Notes under the pieces: model-generated
The model's database searches: none
What the model was told of the DNA's origin: nothing
The model's input: the letters and a program-made list of their open reading frames with translations, nothing else
Translations under genes and position numbers: made by a program
Origin: Chitinophaga filiformis
GTDB taxonomy: Bacteria; Bacteroidota; Bacteroidia; Chitinophagales; Chitinophagaceae
NCBI RefSeq assembly: GCF_900102545.1
Contig: NZ_FNBN01000002.1
Coordinates: 780,264-844,263, forward strand
Direction: 5' to 3'
Length of the DNA: 64,000 bases
Shown here: in pieces, positions 1-10,090 of the stretch
Position numbering within the stretch: position 1 is the stretch's first letter
Layout of the letters: each line of letters starts with the position of its first letter

Positions 1-623
1 AAATGCAGTTCAGGGAACATACTTTTCTCTGCCAGCATGCGCCAGGCCTGCAGCAGGTTCTTATGATTCTTATGCGTATTGCCATTGCTGATGAATACAA
101 AAGATTCCCTTCTGCTGCCATTACCATTACACCCTGCCACGTGATAGAATGGCGCCACGATCACCTTACCTGCATTCACGCCCTGTTGCTGTAACAGGGC
201 TTTTACTTCATTCGTCTGAACGATGAAATAATCTGTATTACCGCTTAAAAAAGTGATGAGTTTTCCCTTGATCTTTTTCAGTGTTTTCTCTTTGAAACCG
301 TAGTTAGCCGGATAACTGAAAAGCGAAACATTGTGGAAATAAGTAAAGACCTTTGCTTTTAATCGTACAGTTGGCGGTAGATTACCAAAACAAAGTACCT
401 TGTCAAATCGTTTACCGTGTTGCTTGTAAAACCGGTGTCTTTCTATCAGCGATCCTTTCATAAAAGTTCTACGGTCTTCTGCTATAAACCCGTAATCTCC
501 TATGCATCTGGCATCGAACAGATAAAAACAGTCGAGCCCTGCACTGCTGATCTCCGCTACGAGATAATCCAGTAAGACCTTTCCTCCGCTATTATTAATA
601 TACACCGCGTCAAGTAATATCAT
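1..623 (-). CDS. Glycosyltransferase, partial (3' end outside window)
   Basis: This is the N-terminal 207 residues of a protein that runs off the left edge. It opens MILLDAVYINNSGGKVLLDY, a start often seen in GT4-type glycosyltransferases of polysaccharide loci. Further in it has a segment reading VFTYFHNVSLFSYP and, near the cut, SFVFISNGNTHKNHKNLL, which matches the donor-site start of the second Rossmann domain (lysine and asparagine rich, 'HKN'). It is the last gene seen in the exopolysaccharide operon and starts 15 bases after the preceding glycosyltransferase ends. The sugar and linkage cannot be deduced. The family call is from pattern recognition of the visible half only. Confidence 0.7.
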   Translation of the reverse strand, partial: MILLDAVYINNSGGKVLLDYLVAEISSAGLDCFYLFDARCIGDYGFIAEDRRTFMKGSLIERHRFYKQHGKRFDKVLCFGNLPPTVRLKAKVFTYFHNVSLFSYPANYGFKEKTLKKIKGKLITFLSGNTDYFIVQTNEVKALLQQQGVNAGKVIVAPFYHVAGCNGNGSRRESFVFISNGNTHKNHKNLLQAWRMLAEKSMFPELH

Positions 624-638
624 TTGTCTCTGTTATTT

Positions 639-1781
639 TTAACCGTCAACAAGCGTTCCCCTTCTCTTCCATTTTCTCCAGGGCGCCAATGGCGCCGCCC
701 CTTTCTCATACACACAATGCATGATATCCAGGAAATAATCTGCTGCATGCTCGCCCGACAGGCATTCAGACCAGCGCCGGATCTTTTCCCTTGACCCTGC
801 AGGCACTTTCCCGGCCTTCATCCGCCTGCTCAACTCTTCCGACAGGTGGCCGATATCCCCGGCCCTGATCACTGTACTGAAATTGTGGTCTCCCAGTAAT
901 ACCGAAGCCCCGCAATGATCTGTACAGATAACAGGTGTGCCCTGTTGCAGCGCTTCATTGATCACAGCGCCCCAGCCTTCTTTCAGGATACTGGGCAGCA
1001 CAAAGAGATCATGCTGGCCCATGAGTTTTCTCACCGTCACATTATCCTGGAAACCGGAGAACTTCACATTCGACAAGGACAACTCATTCGCCAGGTCTTT
1101 TAACATAGGCGCTTCCGGGCCATCCCCTATAATGTTCAATTCCCCCTCACTACTTTTTACGTTCGACCATGCCCTGATAAGGGTATGTATGCCTTTATTA
1201 GCCACCAGTCCTCCAGCATACATGACCTTAAAAGGTCCATACTCATCTGCCGTTGCAGGCGGTGTAGACTGCACAAAGTATCCCCACTCAAAAAGCTTGT
1301 CTTTCTTATATCCTGCCTTGCTGTATACTTCCATTCCTTTGCTGCCTATGGCGAGAATGAAGTCAAACATCCTCCCATACCGCATCCGGTGATAGATGCT
1401 GCGCAGATACCTGACCTTACCTTTCAGTCCCAGCCAGCTGTATGGTTCAGCCATAATACCCAGGTTATGCCGGTGACTTGTCAGCCAGGCAAAGGCATTC
1501 CGGAAAAGCGGTTCACTGTCAAAACCACTAAAAATATGATAGGTGTTTTCGTCTGATGCCGCGATAATATCGTCGATCGTTGCCTGATCCGGCGATACGA
1601 TCAGTTTTACCCGGCCCATATCCGGAATGGTCCAGCCCATTTTTTTCCGTTTTTCTTCTATCTCTACCACCGTGACAAGTACCACCTCCACATCCTTCTT
1701 CAGTGAAAGACAATGGAGGAAGCATGACTGGTGCACACTCACCATATTCTGCCAGAAAACAAACTTTCTATTCGTAGACAT
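639..1781 (-). CDS. Glycosyltransferase family 4 (GT-B fold)
   Basis: Cytoplasmic or membrane-associated sugar transferase, presumably adding one residue to the lipid-linked repeat unit. The second half carries the typical GT4 signature: a VMYAGGLVANKGIHTLIRAW strand-loop near the domain boundary, then GDGPE, then EGWGAVINEAL, which is the E-x7-E nucleotide-sugar motif. I chose the start at MSTNRKF (1781) because the longer frame from 1817 only adds residues that overlap more of the upstream polymerase gene; even so it overlaps that gene by 14 bases, so the two are probably coupled. Acceptor and donor are unknown. Confidence 0.85.
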   Translation of the reverse strand: MSTNRKFVFWQNMVSVHQSCFLHCLSLKKDVEVVLVTVVEIEEKRKKMGWTIPDMGRVKLIVSPDQATIDDIIAASDENTYHIFSGFDSEPLFRNAFAWLTSHRHNLGIMAEPYSWLGLKGKVRYLRSIYHRMRYGRMFDFILAIGSKGMEVYSKAGYKKDKLFEWGYFVQSTPPATADEYGPFKVMYAGGLVANKGIHTLIRAWSNVKSSEGELNIIGDGPEAPMLKDLANELSLSNVKFSGFQDNVTVRKLMGQHDLFVLPSILKEGWGAVINEALQQGTPVICTDHCGASVLLGDHNFSTVIRAGDIGHLSEELSRRMKAGKVPAGSREKIRRWSECLSGEHAADYFLDIMHCVYEKGAAPLAPWRKWKRRGTLVDG

Positions 1782-2988
1782 GGGCATAACTATTTTGTCC
1801 GGCATGCAATTCAACACGTGATTTTATATAGTAATCAAACTGGATATTGGCAACGCAACACCAAAACAAGCTTGTCATCATTTCATTGATCCCGATCAGG
1901 TAAGACTCCACAAACGCTGTTATCAGTATACTGACCATGATAAACTGATAAGTGCGCATTTCTTCCTTTTTGTACTTAAAGAAATCAATGATATACGTTA
2001 TACAGTTCCAGAACAGTATGATGATAAAAATGGCTGCGAATAAGGCCCCGACCATAATACCCAGCCCGAGATAACCATTATGCGGATTACTGGTGATATT
2101 ATCGCCGCTGAACCGCGGGTCGGTCCAGCCATACCGTGCCAGACCATGTCCTCTCATCAGTTCATCCTGGAAGGTTTTCATTCCCCATCCAAATGCATGC
2201 TCCCTGTTACGGAACATACTTTCCTTTCCGGTGATGCCTGTCAGCAGCCTGGTGATGGCGTTATTGGAATCCATACCGGAGAAATAGGAAATGACATAGG
2301 GCAGTATTATCAGCAGTGGTATCGCCAGCAACACATACTTATATGCCGGCACCTTTCTCAGATCTGAGAAGAACCATGCAATTACATATACTACAAGCGC
2401 TGCCCTCGACCCCGTCATCAAAATAACATAGGTCAGGTATATCATCACCGGTATAGCAATGATCTTTTTTAAAAATTTATTCTGTATGATGATCCCAAAC
2501 GCAATAGCGGATAATGTACCGGCGCTATTCGCATTCGTAAATCCAAAGCTCAGCCTGAGCGTCTCGGAATCCACCGTTTGCGAAAAAGAGCCATAAACCA
2601 GACCCATAATGATCAATATGGCCAACCCTTTTAAACACTTAAGTTTATATTCGTCTGTGTTTAGCGCCATAAATAGTGCAAACATCAGGAACAACAATAC
2701 TTTGGATACCAGGTACACCAGGGACTCATCTTTCAGGGGGTCCAGGAAGATGTAGTACACCGTAAGCAATAATGTCAGCGCTGCAAACAGTCTGAATTGA
2801 ATGAACAGCGAAAATAGCTTCTCCCTTTTCAGAAAGAAAAGGAACAGGACAAGCCCGGCCATTACGGGCACCAGGAGAACATCTCCATTCAGAAAGCTGA
2901 GATGGGCATACTTTAATGCGAAGTTCAGGACGATGAACAGGATGAACACTACATTGATCCCTTTCTTCACGAAGCCTCGTATACTCAT
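1768..2988 (-). CDS. O-antigen polymerase/ligase-like membrane protein (Wzy-type)
   Basis: Highly hydrophobic protein of about 406 residues with roughly ten to twelve membrane segments. A large extracytoplasmic loop in the second half contains the HNGYLGLG segment, like the conserved HNxYL of the Wzy_C (O-antigen ligase/polymerase) family. In a Wzx/Wzy pathway this enzyme would join flipped repeat units in the periplasm. The start at 2988 is preferred over 3000 because its ATG overlaps the TGA of the acetyltransferase gene as ATGA, the same joint used elsewhere in this operon. Whether it is polymerase rather than ligase is inferred from the operon context. Confidence 0.8.
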   Translation of the reverse strand: MSIRGFVKKGINVVFILFIVLNFALKYAHLSFLNGDVLLVPVMAGLVLFLFFLKREKLFSLFIQFRLFAALTLLLTVYYIFLDPLKDESLVYLVSKVLLFLMFALFMALNTDEYKLKCLKGLAILIIMGLVYGSFSQTVDSETLRLSFGFTNANSAGTLSAIAFGIIIQNKFLKKIIAIPVMIYLTYVILMTGSRAALVVYVIAWFFSDLRKVPAYKYVLLAIPLLIILPYVISYFSGMDSNNAITRLLTGITGKESMFRNREHAFGWGMKTFQDELMRGHGLARYGWTDPRFSGDNITSNPHNGYLGLGIMVGALFAAIFIIILFWNCITYIIDFFKYKKEEMRTYQFIMVSILITAFVESYLIGINEMMTSLFWCCVANIQFDYYIKSRVELHAGQNSYAHVYE

Positions 2989-3518
2989 GCTTTTTCCCAT
3001 ATCTTCAATACGTTGTCATATTTCTTAATAATTCTGGCCGGATTGCCTGCAGCCACACAATAGTCCGGAACATCCTTTGTAACCACGGATCCCGCGCCGA
3101 TGATAGCCCGGTTGCCAATGGTAACCCCTCCCAGTATGATAGAGCCGATACCGACCCATACCCCATTGCCGATCACGATGTCCTTACCGAATCCTTCACC
3201 TGCCATTTTATCTCCCTCCGGGTTCAGCTCGTGCGTACCCGTAACGATAGTGACCCTGGAGGAAATATCACAGTCCCGTCCTATCCTGATACGGCTGTCA
3301 ATAGCGCCTACCAGGAAAGTATCTTCACCGATGAATGTATTATCGCCCACCTGCAGATCAAACGGCCCCATTACCTTCAGCGCCATAAATCTCACATTCG
3401 CGCCAAGCCTGGCGCCTGCAAATGCCAGCAGCTTTCTTTTCAGTCCAAACATCCGCGTACCGGGTAAAGCACGGACCATTTTATTAATAATAAACAATCT
3501 GCCAGGTTTCAGGCTCAT
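2985..3518 (-). CDS. Acyltransferase with left-handed beta-helix (hexapeptide repeat), WcaF/LacA-like
   Basis: A 177-residue protein dominated by hexapeptide repeats: GDNTFIGEDTFLVGA, then GNGVWVGIGSIILGGVTIGN, then the characteristic ending GAGSVVTKDVPDYCVAAGNPARII. The histidine in TGTHEL fits the catalytic His of the family. It should acetylate a sugar hydroxyl of the repeat unit or its precursor using acetyl-CoA. Both ends overlap neighbours as ATGA (with the polymerase downstream and the glycosyltransferase upstream), so it is embedded in a coupled trio. Length fits WcaF-type colanic-acid acetyltransferases; the acceptor is unknown. Confidence 0.88.
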   Translation of the reverse strand: MSLKPGRLFIINKMVRALPGTRMFGLKRKLLAFAGARLGANVRFMALKVMGPFDLQVGDNTFIGEDTFLVGAIDSRIRIGRDCDISSRVTIVTGTHELNPEGDKMAGEGFGKDIVIGNGVWVGIGSIILGGVTIGNRAIIGAGSVVTKDVPDYCVAAGNPARIIKKYDNVLKIWEKA

Positions 3519-4621
3519 CTTACAATGTTTTTTATAATTGAATCCAGGTCAACGCTGTTATAGAACGTCCCCGCATTGGAAGCATACGCGCCATAATCAG
3601 AGAATATCCTTCCCATTGTGTCCTTCACGGCATCTACACAGTTGAAATCAGTACAAAGGCCCGCCCTGTAATGCTCCACCGTATATTTCAGTCCAGGTAT
3701 GTCATTACACAACATGGGCTTTGAAAACATCGCATACTCCCATATCTTATTCGGTGCACAGTAAATATTATTCAGGTCAATAAAGTCATACACTACAATG
3801 CCTATATCTGCCAGCTTCGTGATCTCCAGGTGTAAAGGCGCATCGATAAAAGGAATATGAATGATATTGGGATTGATCCCTTTTAACGTGTCTATGTAAT
3901 CAAAGTCCTTTCCCACTATCAGGAATACGAACTTTGCATCATCCTCAAATGTGGCCCTGGCAATGGTATCCAGCCTGCGGTAATGAGTAATGATGCCCTG
4001 GTAAAGCACAATCTTCTTGCCCTTACTGATCTCATCTCTTACCTTCTGTACCAGCGGACCGTTAGACCCATTGATACCCGCCCCTTCTATTGGCTTAAAG
4101 TAGGGCTTATTGGGCAATACATCAGGTGTATTTTTCAGCTTCCATCTCACCCTCAGGATGGCAGACCTGTTATACTCTGCCGTTACAATCTTATATGCAT
4201 ACCGGGAGAGACGCTTCAATAAAAAATTATAAACAGGCACCGCATCATACAGTTCCAACAGGCACATAACGAACCGGTAGCCCTTTAGTTTTGCCCCCAG
4301 GCCCACAGCAGTATCTCCTGTGGCGACCCATAAAAGATCATGGGGCGTTTCATTGACAAGCTGAAATACTTTCTTCCTGAAGTAATAAACAGCTAAAATC
4401 TTGGAGCCTCCCCTGCTCTGCAGCCGGAGATTCTCTATTGAGAGATTTTTGCATTCCCCAAAAAGGAAAGCCTCACTCTCCTTACTGATATCGCCGCAGA
4501 TCAGCTTTACGTTCTCATACAGCTTTGAAAGCCCGAGCACAACGTTCAGCACCGGAGGGACAAATGATGGATTGCACTTACACACGATAATAGCCGACTT
4601 ATATGACTTCTCAACTTTCAT
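3515..4621 (-). CDS. Glycosyltransferase (GT-B fold, GT4-like)
   Basis: A 368-residue protein with no signal peptide. The N-terminal half opens with a Rossmann strand (SAIIVCKCNPSF), and the C-terminal half has KKIVLYQGIITHYRRLDTI followed by an acidic nucleotide-sugar region and EYAMFSKPMLCNDIPG, a layout typical of GT-B glycosyltransferases although the classic E-x7-E is weak. It starts 53 bases after the pyruvyl transferase and overlaps the acetyltransferase start by four bases. Role inferred from the operon: transfer of one sugar of the repeat unit. Confidence 0.75.
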   Translation of the reverse strand: MKVEKSYKSAIIVCKCNPSFVPPVLNVVLGLSKLYENVKLICGDISKESEAFLFGECKNLSIENLRLQSRGGSKILAVYYFRKKVFQLVNETPHDLLWVATGDTAVGLGAKLKGYRFVMCLLELYDAVPVYNFLLKRLSRYAYKIVTAEYNRSAILRVRWKLKNTPDVLPNKPYFKPIEGAGINGSNGPLVQKVRDEISKGKKIVLYQGIITHYRRLDTIARATFEDDAKFVFLIVGKDFDYIDTLKGINPNIIHIPFIDAPLHLEITKLADIGIVVYDFIDLNNIYCAPNKIWEYAMFSKPMLCNDIPGLKYTVEHYRAGLCTDFNCVDAVKDTMGRIFSDYGAYASNAGTFYNSVDLDSIIKNIVR

Positions 4622-4674
4622 TTATGATTGGTTAGTTTATTCGCTTATTATTGCGGGTTTTCATTAACATACAT

Positions 4675-5805
4675 TTACAGCTCACATAAATACTGATGTA
4701 AGGAATCAAACATCGCGTCTGCTTTTTTCCTTAATGATTTCACAGAGTCAGAACAGTCAAAATCACTTTCCTCAAATACCCTCATCGCCTGTTTCAGATC
4801 GGAGTGCCTGAATGGCATATCCCAGAGCCTGAAACCATTGATCTGTTCCGACAGTATACTCAGCTTCGGCTCAATGGCTATACACACAACTGGTTTGTTT
4901 AACACCGACCCCATCACTCCGCCATGATAACGCGCTGTAATAAACCCGTCAAAGCCATTCAGCGTATCCATAAACTGTTCTATACCGCTTTTGAAGGGGT
5001 CCCATTCCAGAACGGGATACCCCCCTTCATTAATGATCTTCCTCCATTCCACATCGCGCAGTGTAGAAAAAATGATGAACGTGAACTCATAATCAGATTC
5101 TCTGTGTTCTTCAATCATCCTCAGCAATGTATCCTGGTAGTCGTTTCCTCCATTCTCATATTTCCAGTCTCTTACGATCACCCCTATCTTCTTCCGTTTT
5201 TGTTCCTTATGGTACTCTGTTCCATTTCGCTGAACAGCTTTATCATAATTCAGAAAGCTCGAATAACATATATCTGCGCCCTCATTCACACCATCATAAC
5301 CCCAGTCCTTGCAATAAGACAGCGAGGTGGCATCCCTTACATATAACATGTCCATCTGCCCTACCAATGATTTCACCTTTTCTATCTTGTCATTCTCCGG
5401 GTTGAACGGACCAAGTCCCAGTCCGAGGCCTACCGATTTCTTTGCAGGCACCGGCTGTTTCCGGGAAAACTTACTCCTGATCTTTCTCACCAGTAGTCCA
5501 GGATCGTCGGTCAGCAACTTCCAGAAGAGTTTCAAATAAAACCCTCCTTTATTGGAGTTGAATAAAAAGAACTGTGTGCCTCCTCCGTAGATCAATACGT
5601 CGGCGGCGGCTTTTTTGTTATCATTTACATCCACATAACCAGACTTCTTCAATAACCGTTGGCAGTAATCACTTGAACTGCCACAAAAATCAACGTTCAC
5701 ACACAGGTCGTTTCTTAGAAAAAAGTTCTCAATAGTACACATCAAAGCATCATCTCCAAAGTTCGCTTCTCCATATGCACCTTTTACAACTACAGTCTTT
5801 CCCAT
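4675..5805 (-). CDS. Polysaccharide pyruvyl transferase family protein (CsaB/WcaK-like)
   Basis: Starts MGKTVVVKGAYGEANFGDDALM; the GAYGEANFGDDA segment is the glycine-rich opening typical of PF04230 enzymes, which transfer pyruvate from phosphoenolpyruvate to a sugar as a ketal. Near the C-terminus the GFITARYHGGVMGSVLNKPVV segment holds the family's conserved RYHG motif. I chose the ATG at 5805; the frame is open to 5850 but the extra residues (MAGRPLLNMFVNCCT) do not resemble the family. It predicts an acidic, pyruvylated polymer. A 115-base gap separates it from the flippase gene. Confidence 0.85.
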   Translation of the reverse strand: MGKTVVVKGAYGEANFGDDALMCTIENFFLRNDLCVNVDFCGSSSDYCQRLLKKSGYVDVNDNKKAAADVLIYGGGTQFFLFNSNKGGFYLKLFWKLLTDDPGLLVRKIRSKFSRKQPVPAKKSVGLGLGLGPFNPENDKIEKVKSLVGQMDMLYVRDATSLSYCKDWGYDGVNEGADICYSSFLNYDKAVQRNGTEYHKEQKRKKIGVIVRDWKYENGGNDYQDTLLRMIEEHRESDYEFTFIIFSTLRDVEWRKIINEGGYPVLEWDPFKSGIEQFMDTLNGFDGFITARYHGGVMGSVLNKPVVCIAIEPKLSILSEQINGFRLWDMPFRHSDLKQAMRVFEESDFDCSDSVKSLRKKADAMFDSLHQYLCEL

Positions 5806-5965
5806 AGTACAACAATTAACAAACATGTTTAATAAAGGCCTTCCAGCCAATCAGGCCTTCTTCGAGCACAGGTTTACTTTTAAACACAGGTCCCTCTGTT
5901 CAGCATTAGGTTGATCTACTCTTTCTGATTGGCATCGTTTAATTAATCCCAGCTAGCTGTTTTTA

Positions 5966-7483
5966 TTACTGAGTGGTAAGACGTTTAAATGTCCTGATCA
6001 GTAAAAAAACAATTGCTCCCAGTACAAGCAGCAATATGAAAATTCTTAGTGCAATCGCGATCTCCGCAAAAATCATCAGCGCTGCAGAAAACAGTATCAG
6101 CAGCCATATGGATATACTTTCGAAGGACCACACAAAGTCCTTTTCACACAATTTCCTGGAGGTATAAAATGGGATGAACACAAGCGTGTTCAGAAAATAG
6201 GCAATAGCATAAGCACCGGAACGTCCGATAGCGCCGTATTGTTTTAAAAAGTGCATGCTGACCAGGGCCGTCACGCCCCACACCACATTCGTGATCAGGC
6301 TCCACCACATATACCCTCTTGCCGTAAAGTTCCGCGCTATACCCTGGCGGTGTGCAACAATGACGGTCGTGAACATCACCAGTACAATGGAGCTCTTTAA
6401 CATATCACCGGCATAATCACGCCCAAACAGCAGGTTACCCAATTCGGGAACGAACATAAAAGGGAGTGATATAAAAATGCCAACAATCCATGGCAGGTAA
6501 TTGTTGGCCATTTCAAATTTCTTATTCGTATTCTCCAGGTTCTTTACCACATAAGGTAAAAATGCCTGCCCTATCATACCATTGATCACTGTTACTACCA
6601 GCATAATATTCAGGGCCGCATTATAGATACCCAGCTGCTGATAACCATTGGGCAGGTCAACCAGGAAGGCATTACAAAACCAGTTCACCGGCAGCACCAG
6701 TCCGCCACTCAATACAGCCGGCAGACTATAGGAAAACAGCACATTCAGTTCCTTCGTAAACCCTGTTTCATTTACATTGATACCATAGGCGCCAGCCGCC
6801 TTTCTCACTTCAACAAAGCCAATGACGCAGATCACAATGGCATTACTGGCCAAAGCAATGACAGCCCCCGCCACACCAAAGAACAATGATAGCGAGATGG
6901 CAACCGGAATATTGATCAGGCCTCCTATCAGGTTGATCCTTGAAATACTTTTAAACTTCTCCAATCCAAGCAGGATACCATTCTGTACCCCGTTTACAGA
7001 GTAAAACAGGATGGCCAATCCACCAAACTGCAGATCCCGGATCAATTCTGTTGATTTCAAAGAAACAGATGCCAATGGCTCTGCATAAATAAAGATCAGC
7101 CCAGCCACCACAATACCCGTTACCCAGGAGATCAGATACGACATCCGGATAATACGTCCGGCCTTGATCTTATCTTTTATACTAAACTCAGAAACAAACT
7201 TTGTAGCCGTTACACCTAATCCCAGCCCGGCGAATGTAGAAAACATATCTACTGTAGACCTGATCATTCCCAGCTCACCAAAGCCTTGTTTCTTCAGTAT
7301 CCTGGCAATAGCCACATATGTCAGGAAGATCAGTAATCTTGAGCCGATAGTGCCAATGAAACTCCATATGATACCTGAAGACACTTTCCTGGCCAGGTCC
7401 GAGCTCAGGTTTCCCCTGATAAAACCGGTGGCCTTCTGTGGTAAAATACCTGCAACCCTCGATATTAGTATGCTGCGGTTCAT
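5966..7483 (-). CDS. Polysaccharide flippase (Wzx-like, MATE/MVF superfamily)
   Basis: A 505-residue polytopic protein with about twelve to fourteen membrane helices and an N-terminal segment [24 protein letters not shown] that is characteristic of Wzx/PST oligosaccharide translocases. It would flip undecaprenyl-linked repeat units across the inner membrane. Its start overlaps the stop of the UDP-GlcNAc 2-epimerase gene as ATGA. Substrate cannot be read from the sequence; the neighbouring sugar genes suggest a unit with a HexNAc-uronic acid. Confidence 0.9.
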   Translation of the reverse strand: MNRSILISRVAGILPQKATGFIRGNLSSDLARKVSSGIIWSFIGTIGSRLLIFLTYVAIARILKKQGFGELGMIRSTVDMFSTFAGLGLGVTATKFVSEFSIKDKIKAGRIIRMSYLISWVTGIVVAGLIFIYAEPLASVSLKSTELIRDLQFGGLAILFYSVNGVQNGILLGLEKFKSISRINLIGGLINIPVAISLSLFFGVAGAVIALASNAIVICVIGFVEVRKAAGAYGINVNETGFTKELNVLFSYSLPAVLSGGLVLPVNWFCNAFLVDLPNGYQQLGIYNAALNIMLVVTVINGMIGQAFLPYVVKNLENTNKKFEMANNYLPWIVGIFISLPFMFVPELGNLLFGRDYAGDMLKSSIVLVMFTTVIVAHRQGIARNFTARGYMWWSLITNVVWGVTALVSMHFLKQYGAIGRSGAYAIAYFLNTLVFIPFYTSRKLCEKDFVWSFESISIWLLILFSAALMIFAEIAIALRIFILLLVLGAIVFLLIRTFKRLTTQ

Positions 7484-8670
7484 ATTGCCTGCAATTCATT
7501 TATATGCGCTACAATCCTCTCACACGACTTACCATCCCCATAGGGATTTACAGCATTGGACATACTTTCATATGCCTGCCGGTCGGTAAGAAGACTATCC
7601 ACGTACTTATATATTTTAGCCTTGTCTGTACCTACCAGCGATACTGTTCCTGCCGCTACCGCTTCAGGCCGTTCAGTGGTATGCCTCATCACCAGTACCG
7701 GTTTTCCCAGTCCCGGCGCCTCTTCCTGGATACCTCCGCTATCTGTGAGAATAAGATAACTGCGGTTCATCAGGTAGATAAAAGGCAGGTAGTCAAGTGG
7801 CTCAATAATAAATACATTGGGCAGGCGCTCATTCATCAGTACATCTGCTACCGGTTTCCGTACATTCGGATTAAGATGTACAGGATAGATAAAGTCAACA
7901 TCTGTATGTTTCTCTGCCAGCTCTTTGATAGCGTTGCAGATATTGAGGAAACCATCTCCGAAATTCTCACGGCGGTGCCCGGTTATCAGGATCATCCTTC
8001 TGCCGGCGCTACCATTTTTCTGCTGCCATTCATTGATCAGTTCAGCAGAAATACCCATCTTCGCCAGCTCGCATTCCGTCTCCTGTTTCAGTACGCCGTC
8101 TGTCTGCACCCTGTTCAATACCATGTAGAGGGCATCAATCACGGTATTGCCGGTTACACAGATCCGGCTATCCGGTATCCCTTCTTTCAGGAGGTTTTGC
8201 CGGGCCGTCTCCGTTGGTGCGAAATGATAGGTAGCCAGTCGTCCTGTAAGGTTCCGGTTCATTTCTTCCGGCCAGGGACTGTAGATATTATGTGTTCTCA
8301 GACCTGCCTCCACATGCGCTACCGGGATCTGCTTATAGAAGGCAGCCAGTGCAGCAGCAGTGGACGTAGTCGTATCGCCGTGTACCAGTACAATGTCGGG
8401 ACTTACCTCATTAAGCACGCCTCTCATGCCTTCCAGCACCCGGATGGTTACATCCGTCAGGTCCTGTCCCTGTTTCATGATATTCAAATCGTAATCAGGT
8501 GTGATATCAAATATCCGCAGCACCTGGTCCAGCATCTCACGATGCTGCCCTGTTACACAAACGATCGCTTCAAATGCCTCCGGATGGCTCATTAATCTTT
8601 TTACCAGTGGAGCCATTTTTATGGCTTCGGGTCTTGTGCCAAAAACAACCAATACTTTTTTCTTCGTCAT
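7480..8670 (-). CDS. wecB: UDP-N-acetylglucosamine 2-epimerase, non-hydrolysing
   Basis: Interconverts UDP-GlcNAc and UDP-ManNAc. The opening [20 protein letters not shown] is the family signature; [46 protein letters not shown] and the [20 protein letters not shown] segment near residue 290 are the substrate and UDP-binding motifs. Length (396) is normal. It sits 12 bases after the nucleotide-sugar dehydrogenase, the classic WecB-WecC pairing that makes UDP-ManNAc uronate. Function is firmly supported; the symbol is by similarity (mnaA is a synonym). Confidence 0.95.
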   Translation of the reverse strand: MTKKKVLVVFGTRPEAIKMAPLVKRLMSHPEAFEAIVCVTGQHREMLDQVLRIFDITPDYDLNIMKQGQDLTDVTIRVLEGMRGVLNEVSPDIVLVHGDTTTSTAAALAAFYKQIPVAHVEAGLRTHNIYSPWPEEMNRNLTGRLATYHFAPTETARQNLLKEGIPDSRICVTGNTVIDALYMVLNRVQTDGVLKQETECELAKMGISAELINEWQQKNGSAGRRMILITGHRRENFGDGFLNICNAIKELAEKHTDVDFIYPVHLNPNVRKPVADVLMNERLPNVFIIEPLDYLPFIYLMNRSYLILTDSGGIQEEAPGLGKPVLVMRHTTERPEAVAAGTVSLVGTDKAKIYKYVDSLLTDRQAYESMSNAVNPYGDGKSCERIVAHINELQAI

Positions 8671-8682
8671 ACATGCTTTGCT

Positions 8683-10038
8683 TTACAACCGTGCATCCAC
8701 CAGATCCCTGTTTAAACAGGCTTTCGTATCGAAAATGACGCCGTTATTCCGGATGATCTTCTGATAATCCAGCTCCAGGAATTCCTGGTGGGCTACCGCT
8801 ACGATGATGGCGTCATACACAACAGAATTGCTTAGCTGTTTGATGATGTCCACACCATATTCGTGATACACCGCTTCTTCATTCGCCCATGGATCATAGA
8901 TGTCTACATCCAGCCCGAACTGCTCGAGTTCATGGTAGATGTCCACCACTCTTGTATTCCTCACATCAGGACAATTCTCCTTAAAGGTGATACCCAGTAT
9001 CAGCGCTTTGGAGCCTTTTATTTTATGATCTTTTTCGATCATCAGTTTCACGACCTTATCGGCCACAAACTTTCCCATCATATCGTTCACCCTTCTTCCT
9101 GACAAGATCACCTGTGGATGATACCCCAGTGATTCTGCTTTATGCGCCAGGTAATAAGGGTCTACACCTATACAGTGACCACCTACTAATCCCGGTTTAT
9201 ATTTCAGGAAATTCCACTTGGTACCTGCTGCTTCGATAACATCATTGGTATCGATACCAATCCTGTCAAAGATGAGGGCCAGCTCATTGACAAATGAGAT
9301 ATTCACGTCGCGTTGTGCATTCTCAATTGCCTTGGATGCTTCCGCCACCTTGATGCTAGGCGCCTTATGTGTACCCGCCTTAATGATGGAGCTATAGAGA
9401 TCATCCACAACAGTGGCGATCTCCGGCGTAGAACCGCTGGTCACCTTTTTTATTTTAGTCAGGGTATTGATCTTGTCGCCGGGGTTGATCCTTTCAGGAG
9501 AGTATCCCACAAAGAAATCTTTATTGAACTTCAAGCCTGATACTCTTTCCAGTACAGGCACGCAATCTTCTTCTGTACAGCCGGGGTATACCGTAGATTC
9601 ATAGATGACGATATCGCCCGGTTTCAGGGCTGCGCCGATCATTTCTGAGGCCTTCAGCAATGGCTTCAGATCGGGTGCTTTAAACTGATCAATGGGTGTG
9701 GGAACAGTAACGATGAATGTATTGTACTCCCTGAGCTCTTCCCTGTTAAAAGAAAAGCTCAATCCTTTGCGGGATTTCCCGCTTTTTTCCTTCAGGCGCA
9801 TCGCTTCCAGCAGCTCTTCCATATCCGCTTCTTTCGTGCGATCATTGCCGTCACTCAACTCTGCAATACGTTCCTGGTTGATGTCAAACCCCATTACATT
9901 ATAATGCTTCCCAAACTCAATTGCCAGGGGCAGTCCAACGTATCCTAACCCTATTATGGCAATGCTGCGTTGTGCTATTTCGGTGTCCGTTTCTGCAGCT
10001 ATCTGGAGCTGGCTAATTTCTTCTACCACATTGTTCAT
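8683..10038 (-). CDS. Nucleotide-sugar dehydrogenase (UDP-HexNAc 6-dehydrogenase, WecC/WbpA/TviB type)
   Basis: NAD-dependent four-electron oxidation of a UDP-N-acetylhexosamine to its uronic acid. The N-terminal Rossmann motif is [16 protein letters not shown]; the catalytic cysteine lies in [19 protein letters not shown] around residue 285; the C-terminal domain has [23 protein letters not shown] take the start MNNVVEEIS at 10038; the open frame to 10104 adds an unlikely phenylalanine-rich stretch and would run into the autokinase stop. Paired with the 2-epimerase it most likely makes UDP-ManNAcA, but a GlcNAcA or GalNAcA product cannot be excluded. Confidence 0.92.
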   Translation of the reverse strand: MNNVVEEISQLQIAAETDTEIAQRSIAIIGLGYVGLPLAIEFGKHYNVMGFDINQERIAELSDGNDRTKEADMEELLEAMRLKEKSGKSRKGLSFSFNREELREYNTFIVTVPTPIDQFKAPDLKPLLKASEMIGAALKPGDIVIYESTVYPGCTEEDCVPVLERVSGLKFNKDFFVGYSPERINPGDKINTLTKIKKVTSGSTPEIATVVDDLYSSIIKAGTHKAPSIKVAEASKAIENAQRDVNISFVNELALIFDRIGIDTNDVIEAAGTKWNFLKYKPGLVGGHCIGVDPYYLAHKAESLGYHPQVILSGRRVNDMMGKFVADKVVKLMIEKDHKIKGSKALILGITFKENCPDVRNTRVVDIYHELEQFGLDVDIYDPWANEEAVYHEYGVDIIKQLSNSVVYDAIIVAVAHQEFLELDYQKIIRNNGVIFDTKACLNRDLVDARL

Positions 10039-10090
10039 AAAAAACAGATTAAAAAAGATTTTTAGAAAAAATTCCAGTTGACATATACGC

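Noticed and set aside
7438..8595. 385-codon open frame on the plus strand
   Set aside because: Antisense to the UDP-GlcNAc 2-epimerase gene, whose motifs are complete; the plus-strand translation is low quality (His/Arg/Cys rich).
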